Positions 45,777 to 57,516 of a stretch of 64,000 bases of DNA are shown here, one piece after another. Both the position numbers and the translations under genes were made by a program. Below the pieces are notes generated by a model. That model did no database searches. It saw only the letters and a list, made by a program, of their open reading frames with translations, and was not told the DNA's origin. This DNA is from Epinephelus fuscoguttatus (lineage: Eukaryota > Chordata > Actinopteri > Perciformes > Serranidae). Numbering within the stretch: the stretch's first letter is position 1; each line of letters begins with the position of its first letter. The stretch lies in contig NC_064770.1 in assembly GCF_011397635.1 (NCBI RefSeq), positions 26,615,603 through 26,679,602 of the forward strand, given 5' to 3'.

Positions 45777-46220
45777 TGGGGGAGGTGGAGAGAAGAAAAG
45801 AAAGAGTGTGTGGTTGATGTCGGAGAGATGCAGCGTCTTTTTATCGGGCCATCACAGGAAACTATAAATGAGAACCTCATGGTGGCGCTAGAGGAGTTAG
45901 GGAGATCATTGTGTGTGAGCCATGAATATCTGGACATAATTGCAGAAATTATTTCAGTCTTGAACAAAGAAATGGAAACACCCGAATCAGCCGAATCATC
46001 TAAATATAAAACAACAGTCGTGTCCCTGTTTGGCTCATCCTGTCCCCACACAGCAGCTGGTGATTCAGCAGAACTGAACACACACATTCACACGGACACA
46101 CACACACCAGAGTCGATCAATGAGAGATTACCCGCAGCATTCCACCAGTGTCAGAGAGCAGACCGTCAGCCAAGAGGAAGAGGCATTCCTCTGAACCCTA
46201 AACCAGCCAGCGTCATGTAG
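45777..46220 (+). CDS. open frame of unknown status (possible exon or retro-copy)
   Basis: An open frame after a TGA at 45774-45776, ending in TAG at 46218-46220. The first in-frame ATG is at 45828 (MQRLFIGPSQETINENLMVA, then LEELGRSLCVSHEYLDIIAE). The first 60 residues look helical and protein-like, with regular charge spacing. The later part is His/Thr-rich because it runs through a CACACA tract, which argues against selection there. No splice signals in a phase matching septin 9, no recognised family. It may be a retro-copied fragment or a chance frame. Confidence 0.2.
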   Translation, partial: WGRWREEKKECVVDVGEMQRLFIGPSQETINENLMVALEELGRSLCVSHEYLDIIAEIISVLNKEMETPESAESSKYKTTVVSLFGSSCPHTAAGDSAELNTHIHTDTHTPESINERLPAAFHQCQRADRQPRGRGIPLNPKPASVM

Positions 46221-46427
46221 AACCTGGCTGTTGGTGCTGGGAGCTGTTACATGAGCTTGAATCAGGATGTAGACCATCTGGCTTTCCAAAAACAAAATAC
46301 TGGACCCGGACCAGACTCATGTAACTGACACAGTATCAGGTACCCTGCACTGCATGGTAAGGGACGGGGCGACTCAACTGGACCAGCTTGTTTTTGGTTT
46401 TCTATCAGTGAGAGTTGTGGATAGGGC

Positions 46428-47400
46428 CTGGTACTTTTTTGGTACCAACTCAGTCGAGGTTTGAAGTGAGCTGAGTTGATATTAGAGGGTGGAGTTAAAC
46501 AGGCTGGTCTCATACACTGTTTGGACGCATACCTGCAAAAGCAATGCACTGTAATTCGTATATAACCCATGTAATCAGGAAGGCTGCGATCATGTGGGAG
46601 TAAAGAAGGAAGTAGTGACGAGGCAGGTTGGGGTAGTGGATGAGTCATAAATACGGGACTTACCTTAGGAGACTGTTGTTTCAGACCAAGTGAACTTTGA
46701 GTTATTTTAAGGTATGTCGTGACCATGGGGAAAAAATCAATACAGCATAGTATCGCGATATTTTTTGTGGCAGGATCGTATCGTCACACGGGGGGACATA
46801 GTTTGCAGTTAAAAAAAGTTGGAAATCGCACTGTATTTTATCGCAATACTCGGCATATGGCAACATATTTAAAATCGCAATGATATTGTATCACAACTTA
46901 AATATCATGATAATAGCGTATCGTGGATCCCCTGGTGATTCCCTAGCCCAAATAACTGAACTAGCCTAAACCTAACTTTACGTTAATGTCATTTGTTAGA
47001 TATCTTTCAAACTATTATATGAGGATTTGTTAAGTTAAAACACTGCAGACCCCTGATAAGTCAGAGAAAATCATCACGTGTACAGCCTGTACAAACCCAC
47101 AATTTTTAAATCGCAAAGTTACTGTCACTGGTGACGGCCTGTTTTTTTTTTGTTTGTTTTTTTTTCAATCACTAAAACGGCAGACCGCAAGCTACGCTGT
47201 ACACTACTTACACTACGCTGCACAACTGTCAAAGAGCAGACAATCCTCTATTTGTTTGCTGATTAAAGGATTAAATGAGTGTCACGTTAAAGATGATGTC
47301 GCTATGTTTAGGGGGTGCTAACTATGAACAGTAGAAAATGAAATAAAGAACATGACCTGGTACCAAAAGTGAGTTGAGTCGAGCTGTACTGTGCAGAGGA
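46428..47400. mobile_element. probable MITE (GGTACC-rich ends), interrupted
   Basis: 'ggtaccaactcagtcgagg' at the left, and 'ggtaccaaaagtgagttgag' followed by 'tcgagctgtactg' at the right, are typical of a fish MITE with CGACTC-rich ends. The interior holds another element (46724-46949). Boundaries not fixed. Confidence 0.35.
46724..46949. mobile_element. MITE fragment with ATCG-rich termini
   Basis: 'tagtatcgcgatatttttt' at the left, and 'cgtatcgtggatcccctggt' then 'gattcccta' at the right, match a common fish element with repeated TATCG motifs. The ends are only roughly inverted. Confidence 0.4.
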
Positions 47401-47747
47401 GATTACCGCAGTAGTGACCCATGTGTCTGCTTCTTATCCTCAGTTGTTTCCTGCAATTTTAACTCCTTTTGAAAAGACAAAATCAATCACAATCAATACT
47501 AGAAGATAACGTAAGTTTATTTACAACATTTTCCCTGATTGTTTTACACTTGTATTGGCCCTTACTGTGCCCTTATTATATTAACTTACCTGCGGGTGTT
47601 TATCAATACTTTGTCTTGTCTTTTGACAAATTTGTGATCGCCTGACATTCATTTTAAAATAGTCTATCGGGCCATTGTTGTGGCAGAACTGTTTGCAAAT
47701 GTGTGTGGAGAATTGTGTTACTGTATCTCAATCCATGTGTGTGTGAT

Positions 47748-47869
47748 CAGATTTGGAAATGTGCCAAAAAAATCTCCAAATCTGTATTCACATTTGCAAG
47801 TGTATTGAGATTTGTAAATGTGTTGACAAATCTGTGAATACGTAGACATTTACAAATCTCAATACACTT
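47748..47869. repeat. two adjacent hairpins with CAAATCT motifs
   Basis: First hairpin: CAGATTTGGA (47748-47757) with TCCAAATCTG (47775-47784). Second: perfect 24-bp arms 47798-47821 and 47846-47869 beginning AAGTGTATTGAGATTTGTAA, around a 24-nt loop. Confidence 0.8.
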
Positions 47870-48479
47870 CATTTTTTACACATTTAAAAAGTATTAATAT
47901 TTCAGGTTTCTCCTTCAGCACTGTTTTACTGATGTGCAAACTGTGGTACAGTGTTCACTATGCAGTTTTGCAACTGTGCTCCTTCATGAGTTTTGTTCCA
48001 CATGCACGTTTGGTCCGAGTTGTTTCCACACCACACTGTTATAAAAATACAAACAAACCACAAATGAAATTTAGAAAAATGTCTGGCTTTTCTTCAGTAA
48101 CCAAACGCCAGTTTCTCAGTGGTCAAGTAACAACAGCCATCTCTCAAATATTGCTTGACTTTGTTTTTCCTCATGACAACTGTAGATTATTTGGCCTGGA
48201 GGAGAATGTGAAGTAACTGTTTTCCACATGTTTTGCTGTATTGTTTGGTCCAGAGCATCAGCTAAAAAAAGATTTTATGGGACAGTCAAAAACCAAAAAT
48301 GCCACTCAGGCTGGTTCTCTGGAAGACTTAGTATTTCTAAAAGTATTTACCAGAAATGATGTATCAGAGCTTGGGCAGTGGTTCCTTCTGAACACTGAGC
48401 CTCTTGTTGATGGATGTATAACGGCACATCTGTTGACTATATTAGTATAGTCATATAGAGTATAGTTTCTCCATACTGT

Positions 48480-48735
48480 TCCCATTTCAGGTCGTCACAT
48501 ACTGACAAAACGCCTCAACACCAACTTTAATGCCTTTATGAGACGCATCAGGCTTTCATCTAACTCCAGTGTAAACCCATCCACAGCAACACTCAACACT
48601 GAGAGCACCTGATGTAGTATAAAGAGCTTGAAAGTTCGCAGAGGATGGGAGGGAGAGGAGGTGGTTGGGTCAAACCAAACCGGACTTTCACTCAGGAGAC
48701 TGCAGTTTGTGTCCCATGTGAAATCAAACATCAGT
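48480..48735 (-). repeat. dispersed repeat (GGGTGAAAGTSC family), minus strand
   Basis: In reverse it reads 'gagtgaaagtccggtttggt' and 'ttgacccaaccacctcctct', matching 18.8 and 37.7 kb. Confidence 0.5.
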
Positions 48736-48809
48736 GTTGTTTTAATGTACTGTTGTGCAATTTACACACTTTAGTCCTTTGTGAAAACCACAAGTCACAA
48801 TTTTTATAA

Positions 48810-49010
48810 TCAGTGTGGGGAAGGTTAATTTTGAAATATAATTGGCCACAAATTACTAGTTACGTGGTTAAAAGTGTGAGGTAACTATTTTAATTACTTC
48901 ATCAAAATAATCTAACTTTTTATACTTGATTACTTTTTGATTACTTATCAAACAAAAGTTTTAAACTAGCCAATAAAGCTGAAGAATGTCTGTAAATAGG
49001 CTATGACAAA
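48810..49010 (+). repeat. dispersed repeat (ACTAGTTACGT motif)
   Basis: 'gtgtggggaaggttaatttt', 'cacaaattactagttacgt' and 'gattactttttgattactt' are phrases of a well-known teleost repeat. Copy appears partial. Confidence 0.5.
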
Positions 49011-49516
49011 AGGAGGAGTTCCTGCACATCGAAAAGATTCATAGCAACAGAATGAATATTGTATTCTACTTCTAAACTTTTTTAACCAAAAAGAATATAT
49101 TTAATGTAACCCATTGTAATCACCAACATTTTGAGGAGTTAATCTTGTTTTTTAAAAATTCTAGGAAACCAATTGTCTGGAAAAGGCTTGTAAACATAAC
49201 ATTTAGTCTTAAGTTATCTATATTTATAAAGTACAGTAAACATAACACTCTTACTTTATTTACGTACCTTTTTCAAGGCATTGGTGACCTAGATTTTTTT
49301 AGTTTTGTTGCCTGATTCTAACCACAGTTGTTTCAAAACGTTAGCCTTGTGTTACAATGTGTTTGAGCAGTATGTCACATAGATGCACCAAAGGGTGCCC
49401 CAATACGTTGCTATCAAAGCATTAGTCTTTAAGCATAGGAGTAAGAAGGGGCTGGTTTCTCCTGACTTTCCAGGACATTCTACTAATTGTCCTTCTGTCC
49501 TTGTCCCCACTCACAG

Positions 49517-49579
49517 TGAGATCAGCCAGCGCCCGGACAAGGAGAACAGAAAGAGAAGGATCTGGCATCACCAGTCCCA
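49517..49579 (+). CDS. septin9: septin 9, second exon of the long isoform (basic N-terminal segment)
   Basis: Follows 'cccactcacag' (AG at 49515-49516) and precedes the donor a|gtaagtat (49580). It is 63 nt, phase 1 at both ends. Joined to the exon at 29530 it reads V-RSASARTRRTEREGSGITSP. Human SEPTIN9 variant 1 has at the same place GGTRTSSGRLRRLGDSSGP: the same length, the same Ser/Arg-rich start, paired Arg, and a Ser-Gly...Ser-x-Pro end. In mammals this basic region precedes the shared exon starting LKRSFEVEE. That shared exon is not in the window. The strong donor and symmetric phase support a real exon. Confidence 0.65.
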
Positions 49580-52284
49580 GTAAGTATCCTGACCTGCACC
49601 TCTGACTCTTCCATCTACACCATCTGCCATCTGTCTATTCATCCTTCCATTTATACATTCAGCACAGGTGTACCAGCAGTATAAACATACATCCATGTCC
49701 ATGTGTCTGTCATCCATCCAGATTTGGTCATTGCCAATCTCATACTCCGCCTTCACTAGCTTCCATTTAACCACTCTCTATTCTTGTGAAGTATTACATA
49801 AGTCACTGTCACTGATCCTCAGCAGAGATGTGTGGTAACACAGGGCAGAGCAGATACTGTTTCCTGTTCAGATAACAGCTCATAGCAGGTAAACAGCAGA
49901 TCACAGATGCAGAGATAAAGAGGGTTTAAGAGACAGAGGAATGGCAGAGTGCCCTGCAAAGGACAGAGGACATTTGTGTCTTGGTGCACACACACGTTGA
50001 TATCAGAGTGATATCGGCTTTTTTCTTAACTACTGAGGAAATTGTAAGTCATTTCCCCAAAAGAAAATTGGATAATCAGAAAATTGGAAAATTAGTTTGT
50101 GTTTTTGTCGAACAGAACAGGAGACCTACTGAGAACATGACATAGTTAAGGGACCTTTCTTTGCTACTTCTTTTTGTTGCATGTAGTTCATACACAGTTT
50201 TAGCATGCAGGCTGAATCTGTGGCTGTGGCTCACCACTGAGGCATCCTTTACCAGTGGGAAGAGCAACGCCTTCTGCAGCATCAGCACATAGAGAGGAGG
50301 GAGAGAGCAGGAAGCAGAGCGACTGTAACACACTGTAGACTGTACGTGAAGGCGTACACTCACCGTGTGTCGTTCAGCGGCCTGTTTTTTGCAGCATGCA
50401 AGCTGTGACCTGCAACATGAGATCATTTCCTCTCATGTTCATTTTGACAGACTTAACCAAAATGCATGAGCATGCAGGATCACCTCTGTGTGTGCCCGGG
50501 GATGTGTATTCATTCCACTGACAGCTGACGGTCGATGAGACAGCAGACACATTCTGACAGTGCATGGTGGTTGTGTGTGTTTCTGCATATGTGTGTGTCC
50601 AGACAGATGAGTGTCTGGAGGTCATTACATACAAAAAAATGAGCAAGCAAAAGCTAAGCAGAGGTTTTTAGAGCAAACAAGGACAGCAACATGAGGGTCA
50701 TAAATGTTGTTAAATTTGGGTGAGCCAGAGCACTTCCTGCTGCCCGGTCTAGACTATAGGAACAGCTGTGAAATAAATTTGACCCCAAACACACAAATTA
50801 GGGTGTATCCTTTTCATGCAGACACCCTGTTACGTTCTCAAGTGCTCAGGATCTGCCTAAATATCTGGAGAAAAGTTTACATGATTATACTGAGTGTACA
50901 CAAAATTCAAATATGCTCTGTGTAAGTTATGTTAATTTTTTCCAAAGTGACAGACAGGCAAGAAATGAGCAGTTCCACATAGGTATACACACAGACATCC
51001 ACAAACACACACAGACGCAGATATGCATAAGCGGATACACTCACATACAGGTTGTAGGGAAGTGCTTAAGGGTGAGGATAAGGCCCTGCTTGTCAGCAGA
51101 CCTCCCTGGCGTTGATACAGTCGCCACAGGGCATGTGTGTTTGTGTGTGTTCGTGTGTGCACATTAGCATTTGGAGAGAGATGGCCCCGTACAAAACATC
51201 TGCCAACGGGGCAGATTTACGAGCCAGCGGGCGGGCGTTTGAGAGGATGCTTTACTGTAACCTCGACGAATGACACACACAAACACACTCAGGTCTATCC
51301 AACACTGTCCCTATTGTTGCTCTGTGCGTAGTTAATTCCCATCTGGCAGTCAGCAGATCCTGCTGCACTGGACACACAATTAGTGCTGATCACAGTCAGA
51401 GGCATGTGTGTCTACAAGATGAAATAACATCCTCTAGTTTGAAGTTTGTTTTTTTATTCCCTCCAACAGTGATGACATATTATCAAGATTATTACTATTG
51501 TGACATTTAATAAAGACCCAGCAGGCTAAACATACATTTACCCCCACCTCATCTAATTTTTCTGATTTTATTTTTGCTGCTGCAAATAAGCAAATAGCAA
51601 GATTATATGTTGAAATGTGTTCTCCATACTCATGACAACTTGCAAGCGTTCAGAGTTCCATGTTTTTGCCATTTGGGGCCGCCAAAGTGCACATTTTCCT
51701 TATTTCATCACCAAGTGCAGCAAAATCAGGCAGCTGGCTTTTGAGGTGGAATTTGTCATGCTTGGCCACATGTTCCTTATTAATGGGGGGCAGCATTTCA
51801 CCTCTCTTACTATAAGCTCTACTAAGCTTTTTGTCTGAGAAACAAAATAAACTCACAAAATGTCAAGGAAGGAGATATTTTTACACCTGTTTTCTTATTA
51901 AAGAGAGAGATAAAACTGTACACCCTCTGAATTCAAGCTTCTTTGTTTCACCGAGCTAAGACTACCTTGATTGTCATGATAACGTAAAACACCATTAATT
52001 CAAACTCGACATACAAATGACATACAAACTCGACCAAAACTGTCTTGGTTACACCAGAATTCCACTGGATGCATGTCCATTGCGGAATGGCTGTGCTGGT
52101 TATCCGCTGTGTGCTCCACCGTCTATCAACACCCACCGGGTGTGTATGTGGTGCGGAGTGGTGCAGCTCCACCGGACAGCGGGAGTCACAAGGACCCACG
52201 TGAATTCACATATAATCGCGCGATATAACAAGATGTATGTATATATTATACGGGTCATATATGATTTTATGATTTTGCACCTCC
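49580..52284. other. septin 9 intron, no feature seen
   Basis: Unique-looking intronic DNA with short CA/GT tracts near 50570-50600 and 51130-51160. No supported exon. Confidence 0.3.
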
Positions 52285-52700
52285 ATGATTAACATTTATT
52301 TATTTATTTATTTATCAGGGACAATGCATATTAATGAACAATGAACTGTAAATATACCGGAATTAGCCAAAAGGCTGGTTTTCATCCGCAGTCCCTGGCC
52401 AGATCTGAGTTGGCAGCCTAAGTAATAAAAAAGTTAGAACAAGTTTAAAACAATATCATTGCATGCAGATTAAGATATAAGATTAAAAATATAGTAACAG
52501 GTAAACATAGCAACAAAAACATAAAAGCAGAGCGAGCCAAGACTCTACAAATAACAATTACAAAGCAGCCTAATTCACAAGAAACAAACATAGACTGCGA
52601 CAAACAACAGCAAGACAGACATAAGCAAAAGAATATGGCAGGCAGGCAGTTGTTAAAGAGCAGACAGAGGCAGCAGTTGAGTATTAATGTGTACAGGTTT
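52285..52700 (-). mobile_element. 3' end of a LINE, minus strand
   Basis: Read in reverse it ends '...gcattgtccctgataaataa' followed by ATAA repeats (52292-52315). That is preceded by 'ctggccagggactgcggatg' and 'aaaaccagcctttt'. This layout, a short 3'UTR ending in a 4-bp tandem tail, is typical of fish non-LTR retrotransposons. No reverse-transcriptase frame remains. Confidence 0.5.
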
Positions 52701-55300
52701 GATTATTGATGAGTCATGATTTCAACTGTTTTGTGATCAAATGGTATGAACTGTGTTCTCTGATATGCACTGGTACTGTATTCTCTCCACATCTCCTCGT
52801 CCATGGTGTTAACGGGGTGAAATGACGTCTGAAAACCTCTGACCTGATGACTTCAGGCCTGCCTCCACCCATTATAACGTCTTCAAGGTGTAGTGCAGGG
52901 AAATATGATCCGCCGTGAACACTGTGTATTTTATTTTGAAAATTAACTGGATGTTTTATTTTGTTTCTGTGCACGACTTCCTGCCCCGCACGTTGTGCTC
53001 CGGCGTCCGGCAAAAATAGAAGTCCTGCGTATCTGTTACGGAGGGCTCTGGAGCGCCGCAGCTGTGACGGAGCCAGAATGCAGCACAGCCGCAGCCGGTG
53101 GAAGAACACACATTGACTAGAATTGAAACGTATCAGGTGGGATTAAGGGGTTAGTCTTTCCATTGTTCCAACAATCACCAAATCTGGTTTGGACAAAATA
53201 AAACCTAAATTCACTGAATTAAACCTCCTCATAAATGGACGTGATCAAGTGAGCAAGTGAACGTCAAATGTTTCAGTGTTTCCCAATACAGATGCTCTAA
53301 CCTGCTCCAAAGATCAGTGAACAGACTATGCGATGTGTCGCTTGTTTGAATAACCGCTCACCCTGGCTCTATTTTGGTGAAGCTTCACACTCCTCCAACC
53401 TATTTTCAGACCAACAGCAAACTCGCTCAGGGCATGCTAGACTTCCTGAATGTTATTATTGCTTCATCATGTTTGATCTGCCATAGTTCACTCGCTCGCT
53501 GTATGTTATGAAGACATGATAGTTGTGAAAATGTGCCAGCTCTAACACGCTGTGTTTCCTCACTGTCTGCCTCTGCCTCTTAGCTGTCCATTGAGGTGGC
53601 AGCGTGCACTCATTCTTTGGAGGCGGACCATTAAAAAACAAAATAAAATGACAAAAATCCCCCAAATAATCACCCAGTGTACTCTATAGTCAGTATATTC
53701 ATCCAATCGCCTAACCCCATTGACAAGCCTTCGGGGAAGCTCTACTTCTTTGTCCAATCATGTTGGACTGAGGGCAGACTGGATATGATAGCGACCTACT
53801 GTCGCCTCTCAAGGTACAAATGGTATTACATGACAGGATGGGCCCAGGCTAGCTGGTTAGCATGCTCATTTCAGTTAATGCAAATTCAGTCAGTCATTGT
53901 GAATTCTGCATGACCTTGCAGTTCTGTCCAGTGACGGCAACTTCACCGCTAATTTGACTATTTAAAATGGATAAAATCTTACTGAACTGTAGCGATGTGT
54001 ACACTGTATTGCTTCACTCAGTCCCTGTCTCTTACTCTCTCTCTGCTTATCATGAGACAATACTGAAGTGGGAGCTTGAGCTTGGCGTCTGGGACAGAGA
54101 CACACAGACACAGTGACAGGGCTAACTGTTAGCATCACATGGCTAAAGTTACCCAACAGTCATTTAAGAGATTTAACAACAGAGTCAAGCAGGTTTTGGT
54201 ATTGGTTTGAGATTGTTGGGACTGTTAAACAGCTAGGTGTCAAAGGTTAGCCGCTGCTGATGTGTTAGCTTGTGCTAATTGTGCAGAGAGAGCAGGGGGA
54301 AAGCGGGTTATGAGGACGGTCCTTTAGTACTGCGTTGAACGACAGCAACAGCCCCCCATCACATATAGATTCTAAATTTGTGGGAAACACTGAATATTCT
54401 TAATAATAGGCACCAAAACCAATTCAGCATTGCAGCTATTTTGCTGCACTTCTATCGCAAAATAACACCTATAAACATCTCCACTATCCTACAAACAACT
54501 CCTGGAGTATCTCTGCAACACAGTTGAAGATTGCAAAGACAACATGACAAACACATGATACACACAGGTCAACATGCAATACACAAGGGCACTGGAGCGA
54601 TGTGTGTTGCACAAGACGTCAGACGTCAGACTGACATGTCCGAGTGTGTTTGATCTCTCTATCAGAGCTCAGACTCTTGCCATGTGACCTCTGCCCCCCG
54701 GCACAGTGTGAGGGACGTGCCAAAGGTCAGAGGTCATCTGAGTTTCCTGAACGCAGAGACAGGTCTACACACCAAGCAGCATTTCAGAGCGAGCGGCTGG
54801 GGTTTCACTAATCTTCTCAACACACACACACACACACTCTGTCTGTCTCGGTCTCAAGTATTCACTCTTGCTGTCATTTTTCCTCACACTGCCTCTCCTG
54901 TATTAACCCCTCTTAAGTCCCACTTCCCACTTAGGGAAGTGTGTTTTAATGGAGGCCCCCCCCCCCGCTTCCCTCCTGTATTGTTTTTGCATGTCAGTAT
55001 TATTTCAACAGGCTACCATCCTTCCCCACGTTCACAAAGGCAGAGCTCTATCATCAGGGGGAAGTCTAGATGCAGTTCAGGGAACGTCTGTCACTCCAGC
55101 TCGACCAGATTTTTCTGCTGGTATCAAATGAATCAAGGCCACATGTGCCCACGCCACACACACACAAGGAACATTTTAAGTAAGCTGACGGATGAGTTTG
55201 CAAGTCCGGCGGGTTATTTTAGTCTGTAAGGAGCCTGTCCGTGTCACATGGCGGGGGCTAATGGTTTCTATTTTCGAGATACAATGCTGCTTCAGTCTTT
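52701..55300. other. septin 9 intron, no feature seen
   Basis: Contains a CA run (about 54821-54837) and a C run (54956-54966). The 181-residue frame at 54684-55229 crosses both and shows no domain, so I do not call it a gene. Confidence 0.35.
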
Positions 55301-55304
55301 TGGT

Positions 55305-55558
55305 CTCATCAGAGGAGAAGGAGAGAGAAAGAGGGAGAGAATGCAACATATGATAAGCACATGGGGATGTCGTAATTCTGAATTCATTAGCAAGACACAC
55401 TGAAGGAATCAAACTGGGGAGAGGGAGGGAGAACAGAGAGCCCGAAAGGAAAGAGAGAGTAAGAAGAGGAGGAAGAGGAACAGAGGGAGGGAGGGAGGGA
55501 GAGAGAGAGAAAGGGAAGTCCAAAAAAAGACAGAGAGAGAAAGAGAGTGGAGTCAAAG
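55305..55558. promoter_or_regulatory. septin9: polypurine (GA-rich) tract upstream of septin 9 exon 1c
   Basis: Two GA-dense blocks, 55310-55342 and 55417-55558, with runs such as 'gggagggagggagggagaga'. They end about 40 bp before the MEGDKFS start codon. GA/CT tracts of this kind are common in TATA-less vertebrate promoters and can form triplex DNA. The regulatory role is inferred from position. Confidence 0.5.
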
Positions 55559-55598
55559 AGCAGACACTACATGTGGCTGTGGAGGGAGTGATCTGGTT

Positions 55599-55620
55599 AT
55601 GGAGGGGGACAAATTCTCAG
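55599..55620 (+). CDS. septin9: septin 9, alternative first coding exon (MEGDKFS)
   Basis: ATGGAGGGGGACAAATTCTC encodes MEGDKFS with one extra G before the donor gtaagac (55621). Human SEPTIN9 variant 3 begins MERDRIS and then joins the shared exon through a codon split after its first base, exactly as here (phase 1). The position downstream of the long-isoform exons, with its own purine-rich upstream region, is as expected for an internal promoter. Transcripts from here would skip the exon at 49517 and make a protein without the basic Ser/Arg segment. The 5'UTR start is unknown. Confidence 0.7.
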
Positions 55621-57039
55621 GTAAGACAAACTCTCTGGAAACTCTCAGCCCAGATGCTTCTGTCCTGAATGGAAAGTGTAGCTTAAGGATCTTCAATCAG
55701 CGCCTTTTTTTTTTTTTTGCTGTGATCGGGTGTCTATTCTGTAAGAGACTGCCTCTATTTTCCCCTCTATGGTATTTTCCACTCTCTCATTCTGTCCTGT
55801 TTGCTGACTGCATGTTTTCTTTGGGGTTTGGAGCTGGAGCTGTGCAGCAGTTTGTGTAGCAGCAGCAGCAGCTTTGCGGACCTGTTTTGGTTTATCTGTC
55901 TTTATCTGCTCTGTGCCTGTTGTGTTTGCAAGCTTTTTTTCTGTCTCTGTTTGTGCCCAACACGTCCACCCTCCCCTGTCCCATTGTTTCCACTTAAATG
56001 TTTTTGTCTCAACAGGTTGTCGCTCAGTCGCCACCTCTTTTCCATTCACGTCTGCCTTACACATTTTCATTTTCACAAGACATTCACTCCAGGAAAAAAA
56101 AACTCTGGACTCAAGTGACACAGAGACTGTGCTTATTTCTTAGACATTTCTCTGTCTGTTTTTTCTCCATCTGCATTCTTCCATTCTTCTTTGGTGTGAA
56201 AACAGGAAAGAGCTCTGTTTGAACAGTACTACTCTTGTCCCTTGTGGCTCTGATCCCGAGTCGGCCATCAGTCAGTCCCTCCTTTAGCCAACAGGAGAGA
56301 GAAAGCTTTGCTTCAGTCCACTAGTAAATGACTCTGCAAATAAAAAATACTTTTTCCAAACTGTCCTCCAGTTGGATGCTGTAAACAAATACATATTGAA
56401 TTGATAAGAGTAGGCTGTGTGTGTATGTGTGTTGTACATCATGCTAAAGTCATTAGCAAGGCAAAGCTGTCTGCTTCTTAATGGTGTTTTTATGAGCGTG
56501 TTGTTAAAAAGCTCGTTGGCATGAAGAAAAGGTGGCAACGGTGTGTGTGTGTGGTTGTGTGTGTTTGTGACCTAGCATAGCTTGTAGCACCTTCACGGTA
56601 TGTGAAATCTGGATGTAGGTGAGATCATTGACAAGTGTGTGATGGAGGTATCACCCTCCCTCCTCTCACTCTCTCGTTGTGGCCCCTTGTCTCCAGGTGC
56701 TTCCTCCAGGGAGCTGTAACGGCTTCAGCAGGACATACTTTGTGTATGTTTCTGTTGTGAGCGAATGTTCACTGGAGTATTTCTGCATTCATACTTTCCA
56801 GTGTGCTTGTATGTATGTGTTTGGCTGTGTGCTTGTGGGTCAGTGTGATGGCGTGTGTGTGAATGCACTCAAACAGGAGGTATCAGTGGGACCAAACCAT
56901 TGTTTTGCAAGTCACAAGTAAGTCACAAGTCTTTGCACTCCCAAATCAAGACAGGCAAGTCCCAAGTCCTTAACTTTGAGTTTCAAGTCCTAAAGAAGTC
57001 GTAATGCGCTCTTCACCAAATATAATGCCATTCTAACAA
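55621..57039. other. septin 9 intron, no feature seen
   Basis: T-rich stretch at about 55708-55720 and scattered GTGT tracts. No sequence encoding the shared LKRSFEVEE exon was found here or later in the window. Confidence 0.35.
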
Positions 57040-57300
57040 CCGAGTAATAACCACCGACATCACCCATTTGTTTATGGACTGCTGTTTTAAAGCCTTGAAT
57101 TTGGCATTTCAGAAGTCGCCATCTTGGTTTTTTGGAGCCAGAAGTGACCATATTTGAGCGAGAGTGTGGAGCTGTGGAGGAGTGAGGGGTGGATCTGACC
57201 CATCGACTGTGGGGACGCCTCACAGACAGCCTGTCACTCAAGCAGCCACACCCTTAAATATATTTAACTTTAAGCCTTACTTAAATGTAAACGAGTGAGT
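57040..57300 (+). repeat. dispersed repeat, 5' part, copy 1
   Basis: Carries 'accgacatcacccat', 'gccatcttggttttt', 'ccagaagtgaccatatttg' and 'gatctgacccatcgactgtg', in the same order as 60908-61165. The two copies are about 90% alike by eye. Confidence 0.75.
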
Positions 57301-57516
57301 TATGTAAAGTCCACACAGTTCGATATGTTCAGCGTCATACTTGTGTTTGGCCATGACGTTGAGCTAGTTTGCTGTCTCTGTTAGGTAGCTGTTCGGTATT
57401 CACTCACTCTACAGCACCAAACGACATTTCATAATAAAAGCTCTGTGTTGGAAGTTCACTGTACTTAAGAATAACGTGTGTCTTTTACAAAGTTGATACA
57501 TTCGCAAGTCACTCGA

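Larger units (their letters stand above)
29552..49516 (+). other. septin9: septin 9 first intron (long isoform)
   Basis: A 20-kb intron inferred from the exon assignments. It contains the repeats listed separately and no other supported exon apart from the doubtful frame at 45777. A SEPTIN9 variant-2-like first exon (MSDP... type) was searched for by eye and not found. Confidence 0.5.

Noticed and set aside
46262..46726. 154-residue minus-strand frame
   Set aside because: Lies in a probable MITE. No recognisable domain.
54684..55229. 181-residue open frame, longest in the window
   Set aside because: It runs through CA and C homopolymer tracts, has no domain, no consistent codon bias and no splice or leader context. 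It is a chance frame in a septin 9 intron.
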